Below, in pieces: positions 31,579 through 44,248 of a DNA stretch of 64,000 nucleotides. Position numbers and translations under genes: made by a program. The stretch comes from Branchiostoma belcheri (lineage: Eukaryota; Chordata; Leptocardii; Amphioxiformes; Branchiostomatidae). The notes below the pieces were generated by a model that had not been told where the DNA came from, made no database searches, and was given only the letters and a program-made list of their open reading frames with translations. Position 1 is the stretch's first letter. The number at the start of each line of letters is the position of its first letter. The stretch is taken from assembly GCF_001625305.1 (NCBI RefSeq), contig NW_017802602.1, forward strand, positions 4,719,539-4,783,538. The letters run 5' to 3'.

Positions 31579-32599
31579 ATGGCATTTGACGATTTTTATG
31601 ATACGGATACCTGGCATTGATATCATTATTTTCGGTTGCCCTCTCCTCATTCAAGTACGTGTATGATCTCACTACTTATTGACAAGAGTAGGGGATCTTC
31701 CCGGTGTGAGTGGTTCAAACCATTATGCTTACAGTCCGATGACCGCACCTGGGGTCGTATTGAGGTCACCTGAGTTAACGCCCAATGGCAGCCGCTCCAG
31801 ACCTTTGCGATTCAACACCAGCAATTGTAAGCTCTCATTATTCAGTCCTTGCCCACAAGGAGAGAGTTATTTAAAAAAATCAGGCACACACTGTAGAAAA
31901 CTTCACACGTCAACGTCCCAAAATGGTAGTAAATAAAATGCGTACAATTAAAAAGATGGTGGAAACTCCATAAGAACAACGAGTACCACTGATTGTTATT
32001 ACCGTATTGCTTCACTTGCTGTCTTGTTGAATGCAACGTCCACATCATGAAATTGGAATAAAAATAAAAATTTGACTTTCCTCACAAATTGCTGTGCATC
32101 ATTCAATAGCGTACAAGGTCAAAGTTGAATAACAGATGATTAGCCAATAAAAAAAAAGAATCGGGATGGCTTCTTGTGTCAGGGGTGTACCCACAAGTGA
32201 GGAATAATGTTAGCAAACCAGTAGAAATGTAAGTTCTCCGATGAAATGAGCGATGAAACGCTGCCTAGTTAGTTTGACCAAGTGCTGACCTCCTGGCCAT
32301 ATATCTCACTTACTTGTGAGTGACGAGTCGTCTGCGGGGGAAACGGGCACCGCTCGGTGTGTTGTAACCAAACATTGCCGTATTGCTGCAGCTCTACAGG
32401 AAAACGTATGGCCTACCACATGCGCGTGTTTGCTTAACAGTTAGGTCACCTACTACTGCTTCATCAGGAAACAGGCTGCGTACTTTCGGCGGCTGTCTAG
32501 ACACGTCTTTCCACTGCTAACAAGGATATCTACTCTGCTAAAGTTTCTGTAGGGGTATGCTTTGATTGATAAAAAGTTACGGTGAGTGCATCACCTCGC
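31579..32599. other. No gene seen
   Basis: Short frames only. Ends at an AC-rich minisatellite. 32139-32158 has an A-run. Confidence 0.4.
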
Positions 32600-33300
32600 A
32601 ACACACACACATACACACACACAACACTCCACACCACATCACACACACACACACACACAACACGCCACACTACATCACACACACACACCACTACACAACA
32701 AAACATGACACACGTCGCACATTACACAACACATATAACACACGGCAGCATGCAACACTACACACCATATCACACAACATTACACACCATATCACACAAC
32801 ACTACACACAATATCACACAACACTACACACCACATCACACAACACAACACTACACTACACACCATATCACACAACACTACACACCATATCACACAACAT
32901 TACAGACCACATTACACAACACTACACACCATATCACACATTCACTACACATCACACAACACTCCATATCACACAACACTACACACCACTTCACACACCA
33001 CATCACACACTGCATCGCACAGCACTACACACCACATCACACAACACTACACACCACATTACACCACATCACATCACACAACACTACACACCACATCACA
33101 CAACACTACACACCACATCAGAAAAACACACCACGTCACACAACACTACACACCATATCACACAACACTACACACCACATCACACAACATTACAAACCAT
33201 ATATACGCCACGCCACACCAAGTCACACAACTCACTACAGAACACAACACTACACCTTATATCAAAACCACAAAATTCATCAAAAGTAGATTAATTAATC
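32600..33300. repeat. Long AC-rich minisatellite (CACAACACTACACACCATAT)
   Basis: About 700 bp of CACACAACACTACACACCAT units of ~20-22 bp. Two frames stay open because of the repeat. One strand has almost no G. Confidence 0.95.
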
Positions 33301-33420
33301 ACGCTACAACAAGATAACACCCTACACACCACACCAGGCACAACACAATGCACCACAGCACACATTTTACCACTACTCACACAAACAAACAAACAAACAA
33401 ACACAAACACACCACCGCGT

Positions 33421-33520
33421 TAGCCTGAAATCAAACTATACGTTCGCTCCCAAAAATTTGCCGCCAACGACAATTTTTGTGAGCTGCCCTCATGGCTGAC
33501 ACGACTGGGTTTCAGGCTAG
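33421..33520. mobile_element. 100-bp element with TAGCCTGAAA ends
   Basis: TAGCCTGAAATC at the left and GGTTTCAGGCTA at the right. GC-rich centre. Confidence 0.65.
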
Positions 33521-33776
33521 CAGCGCGTAGCACACAACAAAGCTAGTACAAACATTTACAGACACCGCACCATATTTCACCACACCATACCATATCGCAC
33601 CTCACTCGTACACAATGCACTGCACCCACCACAAAGCGAACAGTACACATCAAAAGACACCAAACAAACAACACAACACAACAGCGTGGTGCTGAGATGT
33701 AACGTATGGTTTCCGACTACTGATATGTGACCACATACTATTAGATGAATGAATGGTCCATCTCTCAACCATACTC

Positions 33777-33934
33777 TTCAAGCAGAGGCTTGGGCTTTGT
33801 CTTATTTTTGGCGTGTTTTTATGCTTGTTTATCGGGCCTTTTGCACTGGTGTCTTTTTTTACGCCAACCCAAAAGTAAAAAAAAATACCAATGCAAAAAA
33901 GAAATTAAACCAAAGCCCAAACCTCTGCTTGGAG
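33777..33934. mobile_element. ~157-bp foldback element
   Basis: AAGCAGAGGCTTGGGCTTTG pairs with CAAAGCCCAAACCTCTGCTT with one mismatch. Confidence 0.8.
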
Positions 33935-34134
33935 TGTAGCTTCATAATTCAGGGGAATTAGAAGGGGCGGGTGAAAACCTCTGTAGCAACATGCGATTTG
34001 AAGGGTAAATCCACGTGAATACTGGCCTGCGCTGGCTCGTGTAATCCAGGCACTGCACCACATGTATATGAACCCCTCTACATCGTCTACCTAAGGAATT
34101 AACCTATGTTCCACCTATCGTTCATTTAAAAACT

Positions 34135-34482
34135 TTGCACCCAATGCGATTTCCGGGGAATGAAACTGGATTTCAAAAGTTAATTTCTGGTTTAATCAAT
34201 GATTATTCTATCAAAGAACATACTGATACATGTGTATATGTGAAGCAAAATGCGATGTCGCTGACGGGAAACAGTTGCTTATTCCCTGCAGTAGGCTACG
34301 TCTGGCTATTTTTATGGTGGTACCAAAAATTGACAGACTACTCCCATGGCCTTGGCATGTTTTGCAGCTATTTTAAACACTTCAAGTATGGAATGATGAC
34401 GAAAATGTGCTACAAAATGGCAGATAATGTTATTATCAGACAGATTTCCTCATCCAGTCCTGAAATTGCATGCGAGTGCCTT
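34135..34482. mobile_element. TGCAATTTCAGGGCGG family, copy 2
   Basis: Left CCCAATGCGATTTCCGGGG, interior GTAGGCTACGTCTGGCTATT, right TCCTGAAATTGCATGCG. More diverged than copy 1. Confidence 0.65.
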
Positions 34483-34520
34483 TAACTCCAAAACACGCCT
34501 GCAATCAAATGCTCTGTCTC

Positions 34521-35010
34521 TTGGCATAAGGCCAAAGCAAGTAAATTTTATGGATGACATCCTCCGCAGACTCCAAATCTAATGCGAGAGGGCGAAAAAA
34601 ACAAGGCGTTCCAAAAACCTTGTTAAACAAGAAATGATACCTATATCTTGCTAAGTTTACTGCCAACTATTACAACATCCATTTCTCACTGAAACAAGCT
34701 TTGAAAAATTAAAAGTTTTCAATCATTGTACAATTGGTTTGATTCAGTGGGAACATAACGGCCATCATCATATATAAAAGGAATAAAATACATCACTGCA
34801 TCAAAGTAAAAGACAAAACATTAAATCAGAGCCTTGCAATGTCGTCTCCACATTCCGGCGTGGTAACAGACATATTTTCCCATTTTCGGCATGTTGACCT
34901 CTGTCAGAGGGCAACAAAATTTCTTTTTTTCCCCCAAATCAGGCGAAAGTTACATTTTAATGCGCGCGCTGATGTCATCCATAGAAATTACTTACTGTGG
35001 CCTAACGGTT
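34521..35010. mobile_element. GGCCACAGCAAGTAA family, copy 2
   Basis: Left TAAGGCCAAAGCAAGTAAAT, right TTACTTACTGTGGCCTA, with GATGACATC/GATGTCATC next to them. Interior matches copy 1 (CTTGTTAAACAAG, CATTTTCGGCATG) in inverted orientation. Confidence 0.75.
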
Positions 35011-36908
35011 CAGATTACGACTCAGAACTTGAGAATGGATAACTGATTTTCACACCAAACAACTAACTACAACAACTGAGGCAATAACTAATCATCAGAA
35101 AGATTTCACGGAGGCTGTATACTAGTATGCGGGCCTGTATGGCCATTTTGGTTATAGATATAATGTTTGACAATAGAGTAGTTCAATAAATGTAGCCTAG
35201 AGCGATAGTAGTGTCGTCCTTTCTTACATGGTGATCCTAAGTAAGTACTGTATAACTGAAGAAGTTGAGTCCCAGTTTCCAGTTTGTTGGGCAACTAAAC
35301 ATATAACAAGTCAGTATGTACGTAAAGCCCACAAGATCTTGAATTCGTAAAGATCTAGTGGGGTTATGTTTTGCTGTACATGTGCATACGCTACTTATCA
35401 GTCCTGTCGCATGCCGGTACTTGTTTAATGCAAGATGTGAGATATAAGTACATATAAATCTATCTATTTATATTTACAACACATGTGGACGAATTGACAT
35501 AACAGGTGACTATCACCTTTTCAAGATGTCAACCCTGAGACCAGACTGTAGGGTTTGAACTACTCACACCATGAAGGTTCCCTACTCTTTTTGATAAGTG
35601 TGGTGGGTTCTTTAACGTGCTCGAGGCGTGGCTCTCCTTAAACACAGGAAATCCTGCTTTACGTCATATCTGAAAAATACGTCCTAGGTACCCATTTTCA
35701 CCTGTCAAGTCAGAAATAGGTGTTAAGTGCCTTTCCGAAGGGTCATACTAGGGATGCGCTTGCAAAATTTGCAAATATGTTTATAATACTAGTAAGTACC
35801 GCGTTTTTATCCATTTGGTCCCATTTCACTTGATTAGAAAAGGTAGCATAAGTTTCAACTACAAGTTACAGTTTTTGATAAACTAATAATATAGAAATAT
35901 GTCCTATACATTGAGAATAAACGCATATGAGAAACATTTTGCTCCTTTGAAAATTACCGTGAGAGACATGCCCTATTATACCAATTCACCACCAACTGTC
36001 CAATTAACAGTACAGTTTGCAAAAACTGAGCAATAATAGCCTCAAAACATTCCAAGAATTCATCAGTTTTATCTTAATTTTGTTCCATCAGCATTATCCT
36101 AAGAGTAGGACAATTCCCCGCTATCTACAATACATTTTGGGTTAAATCTATCTGTTCTGTTTCAATTGAATTTGTCATAATCTGGATACATTTTCGTGGT
36201 CAATTGGGTGAAAATGTGGCTGTTATAGTTGTATGTTGGTTCTGTGGGGACATCTCTCCCCTGAATACCGTCTCAGACGAAAGGAAAACATTCCAAGATG
36301 CAAACGCTGACACAAGGCAAATTGATAACAGAATTGCAAGGCGGAACGGATCCCCCTTTATTTTCAGAAACGTCGTTTTCGTTTAAATTCCCTCCCTCCT
36401 GGTCCGGGAGCCGTCCTGACGCCCATCTGTGCGGCATGGCAAGAATTCGGCTCCCGTCGCGGCTCGCCAGCTATTCGGTGGCTGTTTCCCCGGGTAAACA
36501 CCCCAGTCCAAACTCTACACGAGAAGTCAAATGACAAGATTGATTCGAAATTGAACCGAAATACCCATTTCTGGTCAAAAACAGACATAACGTCATTCCA
36601 GAATTCTCGTACATATCTTTACACCGACACAGAACTACTGTAGAGTGGTTGACGTTGTTTGTAACAGTCCGATATGTAGCTGTGCAAATCTATTCTTGGT
36701 TTGTGACGACTAAGAGGCTTATTTGCTCGCTAGAAGAGACGGGGGCGTCCTCATTCCCCTACAAGATGTTGGACAGTAGCGGTATTTTCTTGCACAAGTA
36801 CATTCCAGCACAAACCCACATACACAAACCGAACTGAAGCTATGAAAGCACAGCGTTGTTTTCCTTCTTAGCAATGCGGATTGACTTCAATGCTAACCCC
36901 TAAGACTT
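35011..36908. other. Upstream of the collagen gene; no gene seen
   Basis: 35520-35755 carries a dispersed repeat with GTGGGTTCTTTAACGTGCTC, found widely in marine invertebrates. The rest is AT-rich. 36380-36535 is GC-richer, without splice or start support. Confidence 0.4.
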
Positions 36909-36978
36909 TATAAAAGCAGAGGCAGACCACAATGCCAGTACAGGTACACTCTGCGCCTAGCCTCCGCCCTCCCGAAAG
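36909..36978 (+). promoter_or_regulatory. TATA box and 5' noncoding exon of the short collagen gene
   Basis: TATAAAAG is at 36909-36916. Transcription would then start near 36940, and a noncoding exon would end at CCCGAAAG (36978) before a GTAAAC donor. The next acceptor (TTACTCCAG, 37065) starts the exon holding the ATG at 37154. Transcription start and splicing are inferred. Confidence 0.5.
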
Positions 36979-37153
36979 GTAAACATTCCATATATGTATA
37001 TTTGCCGAAGCCGGTCGATTTGAATGCTTGTGGCATTTTTCATTATACGCGTTAGGTTACTCCAGGGTCGGCGATTCTACTTTCCAGCGCCCTGGGCGCC
37101 GTTGTGGGATAAGGTTCGACTCTGCAAGCGGGGAAAGCGAAGTTCCTGTGAGG

Positions 37154-37214
37154 ATGAAGCTGGTGCAGTGGCCCGTGTTCATTGCTGGGCTCATGTGGGG
37201 AGTTCTGCTGGCAT
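37154..37214 (+). CDS. Short collagen exon 1: signal peptide
   Basis: It encodes [20 protein letters not shown] and ends in phase 1 at a GTAAGT donor. This is a typical secretory leader. Confidence 0.8.
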
Positions 37215-40200
37215 GTAAGTAAAGGCGCTTACTTCTGAACCCTATAGCGACTTATAACCATACACAGGGCAAAAACCGTGACCTTCACTAGCTCGAGGTG
37301 AATTGTAGGGGAAATTTGTTAGCCATTTGCACCGGTACAGGACAGGCAACATTGCCCCATAGAGTATTACTTGTACATTGTGAATTGCCCACGTTATTCA
37401 AAAGTCATTTAGAAGAAAAAAAGGGTAATCAGAAGGGGACGATTTAGCCTTGAATTATACATAGTTATACATACTTTTACATAGTTATAAGTCATGATAG
37501 TCTGGTACAATTTCTATTTCTATGAAGGACAATCCGGGAAGTTTAGGTAAGCGAGTCAGTAGGTAACGCGCCCGGTACTGTGTATTTTAAACGTATGGTA
37601 GCCAAATATATCACATAGGAAATTCCACACCTTCGTTTTATATGCATTCAGAATCTCTGAATATCTGAAGAACCAAACGCACAACTATGTCTGGTTACAT
37701 TCTAGAAAAATGAAATAAAACAAGTTATTTTTAACTACGAAAGAGGCAGTTTTAAAAGCATCTTTTTTTCTTGCAAAGGGCTGCTTTGCTCAAACAGGCG
37801 AGGTTCAAATGTCCTCAGAGCACACACTTTCTGTAGCTCCAGTTACATCAACAGGACCTCGTCAAGTTTTCTGGACAACGGGATCATTTCAAACTTCAAA
37901 CTCAAGTTACTGAATCCGAGACTCTATCGTACAATTGACTCCCTCGTCGTTAAGGCTAAACTTGCCGGAAACAACCCCCGAATTCTTCACTTTGTAGGTC
38001 GACACTGACTTTAATCTATTGATAGAACCGTGCCTATTTTGTCGCCAACATACCAAACTAAATAGATAAGAAATCTTTCCGCCACACCCTCGCACCACGA
38101 CTGTCTGTCTGGTTTGCTCAGTCATACATCAACATCCAACTGGCGCTTTCTTCCCTCTTTTTTCTCTTTCTATTCCAATTTTTTTACAAGAAATTTCGAC
38201 GGCACACTCTTGTTTTTTCAAATTATTTTTATGCCACCTCTAACGCATGAACGGACACCAGACATACTCATTTTTTCCTGAGTGAAGTGAGGAAATTCGT
38301 GTCAAATGCCTTTCCGAAGAGCACAAGATCGGTGGCATGGCAGGATTCGAACTCGGGACCTCTTGGTTCCTTGCCGAATGCTCTGTCCTTTGACACACCA
38401 CACGACCCCACTCTTTCTTCCATCCTCTCTCCCCATACACTTCTACAGTGTCCTCCACCTCAAAGCTATCTTGGCGATATACTCGAGAAAAGTTTGAAAA
38501 TTAGAAGTGACAAACAACCGTGTCTTATTACAGAGAACTAGAATTCCGAAAGATATGTTGCAACATTTTTCAGTCACCTGAAAACAGTGTTCAAATTGAC
38601 CAATAGCTGACCCTGAGTTAGTTGACAAACAGTTGCTACCTCAGCATCAGAACCAGATGATGGCGAGGTTTACATGTTGGTGCATGGATGGAACATTCGT
38701 TTTTTTTTTCAGTACTAAAACTTCACGAAAATTTCAGATTCAAACCGAACGTGAGTTTCATTTCATCGATACAAACGCGCAGTTGGCTATTTCTGTTTCA
38801 AGAATTACCAAGGCCATGTCGTTATTTACGTGCGAAAAGCACTCGTGTCGGATAAAAAAAGCACCGGGTATAGAAATAAGGTCCGTACAGTTTACTGAAG
38901 CAGCGCTAGCGATGTCTTGTAGAATGGATTTTTTTCGGGATGACTGCGTTTCTTCAACTGTATATTGGGTTAACGTTGCATACAGCTCATATTGTATGTA
39001 CTCGTATATTACCACAAGCAGCAATTGTGCATTTGTGCCAAAGATCATTGAATGCCCCCATGGCCTCTATAGGTACACATCTTTTTCTGCTAAAAGAATC
39101 TGAGGCTACTACTGACCTCTGGTTCAAAAGCTTTGGCAAAATCCACAAAATCAGACTCGAGTGAATTTCACTCGGCTTGGTTTTAGTCAGAATTCGTTGT
39201 TTCATAGGAGCAACGAGTTTGTAATGATTGTGGCCGATTTGCGACATTGGCAATGAAACAGCGCCTCTGTTTGTGCGTTCATGTTTGTTGCTGAACTGGG
39301 TCGTCTGTCAGCGTGTAACAGAGAAATCCCGCTCTAAATAAGTCGGCACTTGTTACATGGCCATGTGAACTGAGGTGCCATCGTTTGGGCAACACACACG
39401 GGCGGACCTGAGGCACCCCCGGGTCGGCTGTGGCTTTGGCCACGCGCCCTGGTTTCCGTTAGTCTACACCAGGCTTCTCTTACGGCTAGGGGAAAACAAA
39501 CAAATTGACCTAATTGGTCAAATTTAGGAGTGGTGTCAGCTATTCTGGGTGACTATTCATACTCAACTGCACACAGAAAAGAAATCAAACCCAACAATAA
39601 CCATACTAAAAATACTTTGCTGTCAGACAGTCTCAAAAGAACATGACTTAACTGTACAAACAAACAGAATGGCTCAGTACCTAATTTTACAACATTAAAA
39701 ATAGCATTATATTGGTACATTTAGTAGTACTATTTTATTGTTACTGAGTTAATCATGTTCTATGTTCTTGCAATTAGCCCTCGGACATGACTTTACAATA
39801 AACTTCCTATTTCTATTAAACTCCTCTGCTCCTAAAAACAGTCTGCATTCGCACGACCGCCATATTTGCCTAGTAGACTCCAGAGTACTGAGGTCACCAA
39901 AATGGAGGGAGTCGGTAAACTTCATAGACCTGGCCGACACCAGTGAGTGAGGATATCATCCATACATGAAACATTATTCAAGGATACTACTCTCCTCTTA
40001 ACATCCAAAAACCCACAAATTACAGAAAAAGTGGGATCCTTTGTCTTCCTCTGTCTTAAAAAAAGAAGTCAAACCCAGTAGTTTTTACAAGTAGTTTCCT
40101 AGTAGTTATCAGTAGTTCTATGTGTACTAATTGTCTATTTTTATACCAAATGTTTTTTTTCTGTTCCTGCAATTAGCCCTCGGGAAATAAAACCTGTTTC

Positions 40201-43200
40201 ATAATCTATATTATCATTCCCTTATTCCAAAGTTTAGCGCTGAAACCCTACTGATTGATACAATTCCATGTGTTTTATTTACGCCTTGTCCTGTAGCACC
40301 GAGGCTAATTCAACCTCCTTGCTAGCACACTGTTGTATCTAAGGAAATCTCTGTTTCATATCGCACACAATGTTATCAAGTTGAATTTACAAATTCAGTC
40401 ACAAGCAAGTAAATCTGAACTTTTGTATATCCTCGGTGCGCATGAATTGCGTGTTGACATTTCTATTGGACGAATACATAGCGTACTTGCATATGGCACA
40501 CCGAACGAACTTACAGCGAATGATGAGGTTTTGCACGAATGAATATCGACAATCCTGCGATCGGGTAGCGCATTGTACTTATGACAAGCGCACAGATAGC
40601 GTACAGATTCCGTACTTGTTAAATATCCAGACGCGAGAAATTTTGTATAAATATCACGTTTTCGTGCCTTGCTTGTATGTAGCCGAGACAGTGGTTGAGT
40701 GAGTACGGAATCCGACCGGTATACTCTGGTAGAAAAAATATTGTTGCACACGACATACGGAAATCATACGCACCTCATACGGATCTGATGGGCTAAACTC
40801 GTCATACGCTAGACGTGCGTCATTCAGTCACGCTAGACGTGAGTCAGAGTCATGAAAAATTTCAGTGCGAATCAGGAAGACATAACCGCACTCCTCTAGA
40901 ACAAAGAACCTGTCAATTCTGCAGTTTAGGCCGAATAGAAGATGAAATACATTTCACCATAGATTGCCCCTTGTATAGTAGAGATAGACTCATATTTTTT
41001 AGCCATGTATTAAGTATATTTCCCCACTTTAGTTATTTGACTAGTAAAGAGAAATTTGTATTCCTTTTAACTTTTGATAAACCTACTCTAAGTAATCTCA
41101 CAGCCGCATATATCCATACAATCACTACTAAGCGAGATGAAGCCGAAAAGAATAGAAATTAGACATTTATTTACACTCTTATATGTTCATATATTTGTAA
41201 TGTATATGTTTATGTTCATGTTCTGTACCCATGCGACCTGTACTTAGTTCTGTAGAACACAAATGTACGATAAAGGTCTTCATTCATTCAATATAATACC
41301 AGGGCATACCTTTTAGTGTGTATTTGATATGCTTTCAAATGTGTGTTTTTTCGTATTCCCTTATATTAAAATGTATGCTCTGGTATTAAAAGCAAAATGA
41401 CTAGGGCACATGCCCACAGGACCTCATTCATAGATTACAGTTTTGCCATACACCACTTTATGATTATTAATTTTAGGATTTTGTTCACCATTTTTAGGGC
41501 AAACATGTATATTACATAAATTTAAAATGACTTGGAAGTTGGTATGATGGTAGTATTCACAGTAGAGATTGGGTAGGGGTAACTTGGAAGTTTCCATTTT
41601 GCACGGGTGTCCAGTCTTGCAGGGGGTCAAATTGAGAAAATACCATTTCAGAGTTAGATTATACTGTAACTTGGGATGGTCCATTTCTGCAAAAGATTGG
41701 TAGAGAGTGAGATGGAGTGAAATATGCCACATTTGCAAATGTCAGCCTTTCTAGTTACTGATTATTTTAGTTTGTCTCCTATTCATTACTGTTGTTTTGG
41801 AGGTTGTTTTCGGTTGTTTCCAGCTGGTTCTGCTTTGTTTGGGCTTTGGGAGAAGTGTTGTTAGATGTTTTGGTTTGGATTCTGTTGATTTCAGTTGTCT
41901 TCGGGTTGTTTTCGGCAATAAGTTAGACCTGAAACGAGGAATCACAGCCTAAAGTCCTCAGGAAAAGTACATGTAGTAGTAGATTGGTTTATTATTGTTG
42001 CTTCACAACAAACATTTACAGTCTCGCAGTGTAAGTAGTAACTCGCACTGAATTGAACTGGTAAACATTAATATAACAGGTAGTGATATAATAACATATT
42101 TAAAATACAGGTAGAGATATCACGATTAAAATCACTCGTTACATATAGTCGTGCCAATTATTCATATAAAAGTTATGACATATCATATTTAAAATAGAGG
42201 TGGAAATATCACATATTAAAATCACTATATTACAAATAGTAGCAGCACAAGGATCTATAAACTAAATCAAAGTCAGGTAACAATTATGAGACTAGTAGTT
42301 AATCAAGCGCGTCATATATGGGACAGCACTGTTTCTATATCTCTCCGTTCTACAGCGCTGGAGTTCTAAATTATTAGAAAAACGAGTTTGACGGCTTGTG
42401 ATAGTCTGTCTGTGAGGTGGCAACAGGTGACGGTAGTGACCAGATGTTAGCAAGGATCTGGCAAACTTAAGAGTCAGTTCCTCACGCCGCTCGTGGAGAG
42501 TAGATAGACCGAGCTGTGAGCAGGCTTCAGCATAGTTGGAGTAGTCCGGTCCCAGGATAATACGCACAGCTCGACGCTGGATCCTCTCAATTCTGTCAGA
42601 CTGTGACGTTGTAAGGCCAGGGTGCCATACCGGAGTTGCATATTCGGTGATCGGGCGGATGTATGTAGTGTAAACAGAGACGAGGTCTTCGATGTCCAGG
42701 TGAAAGTGTTTGAGACGTCTGAGGAAGAAAAAGCGTTGGCTGGAAAAGACTGATGGCGAGGCTATCAGACGCTGGTGTCTAGGCTAACATCTACTTCTTG
42801 CATTCATCATGATACCGTGAGACACTGATTTACATGTTACCAGTGTTCTCAGGTCTGGAATAAGTCTCTTTCTCGTGTTGACGGTAACCGGTGCAATGAC
42901 CAAACGGGTAGAGTGCTCGCCTTGTATTCGGTAGGTCGTGAGTTCGATCCCCGGCCGAGTCGTTATACCAAAGACTTTAAAATGGTACATACTGCTTTCT
43001 GTGCTCGTGCGGGAAGGAACTTTAAATATAAATTTTATGTTGACAGGGGCAGAAGGAGATGGTTATGATGTGGGCGGATTTGGAGGAGGCCAGGCCGATC
43101 TTGACGTGAGTGAGCAATTTTTTTCCTGCTGGTATTTTTTAAGGGCATCCAATGTAATTTCAGGGCAAAAATATTCTGGATGAGAAAATCTGTCTGATAT

Positions 43201-44200
43201 TGACATTTACTGCCGTTGTTAGCAAATTTGTTACTTTTGAAGCATTCGAAATAGCACCAAAACAAGCTATGTGAAGCATCTGTTTATTTCATGTGTTCTA
43301 CCCATAAATAGCTAAAACCACCCAACGATACAAAACATGCAACATCCCATTTGTGCCTCACAAATATCGTTATGCTATGGCATAGTTTCTTTCAATCTAT
43401 TACATTAAAAGAATGACCAGAAAATTGACTTTGAACATCCAGTTTTACCGCCCTGAAATTGCAATGGATGCCTTTAACACGGCGAGTGATATTCATGATT
43501 GTGGGCAGACTGCAATTTGCATTTTTTTGCATTTTGACTTGGGCGAACTTTAACCTCAGTGCTGATGTCACACGTGGAAAAATCACGTGTCTACAGCACC
43601 TGGGTCATAAACCTGATGAAGAGAAATTCTGTTGCAAATTCCAGTGAGTCAATTTCTTTGAGCTAAATTCTCATTATCATATAGCCGGGTGACGTCTCAC
43701 GATAACTTGTGTCAGTTGGATAGGCTATATGATAATTGTGTAATTGCCCCGCCTTATCCTCTGTGTATATGGTGAGATAATCCATGGTCAGGTGTGATAA
43801 CCACCGAATAAACCGCTTCACTCACTCGGTGGTTTATTCAGTTTATTTTATGCTAACAGGCAAATTTTGTTGGCCAGACTTTGTCTATTTGATGTTTTTG
43901 TTGTTGTTGTGTGTTTAGTGTTCTGGAGCAGGTCAGGGAGGAGCCGGATGTGGCTGTGGCTGTATGTGTCCAGCGCCCAGAGGACCACGGGTAGGTCCCA
44001 CAATCTTCTTTAGCTTGAAATAAAGTCTTCTTATGCTGAGACCACAATTCCCACAAGTGGCCGGTCAGCCAGCTTTTGGGAACGAAAAGTACGATATAAA
44101 AGACGCATTGTTCTGTGTAGTGTTTTGTGGAGCACAGCATCAGTTAAATTTGCTGGCTAGTGATCCGCGTGTATTGCGGTTGCAATTTGGATAATTAGAA

Positions 44201-44248
<48 letters not shown>

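Larger units (their letters stand above)
37215..43046. other. Collagen intron 1 (5.8 kb), repeats only
   Basis: Holds a SINE (38265-38410), four LINE pieces and a tRNA-like SINE head, listed separately. I found no Gly-X-Y coding exon in it. Confidence 0.6.

Noticed and set aside
32566-33294. Two overlapping frames of over 230 codons rich in His and Thr
   Set aside because: Both are by-products of the CACAACACTACACACCAT array; the lack of G prevents stop codons in those frames.
42886-42964. Functional tRNA gene
   Set aside because: The tRNA-like B box and stem are present, but no clean cloverleaf or terminator T-run follows. A SINE head is more likely.
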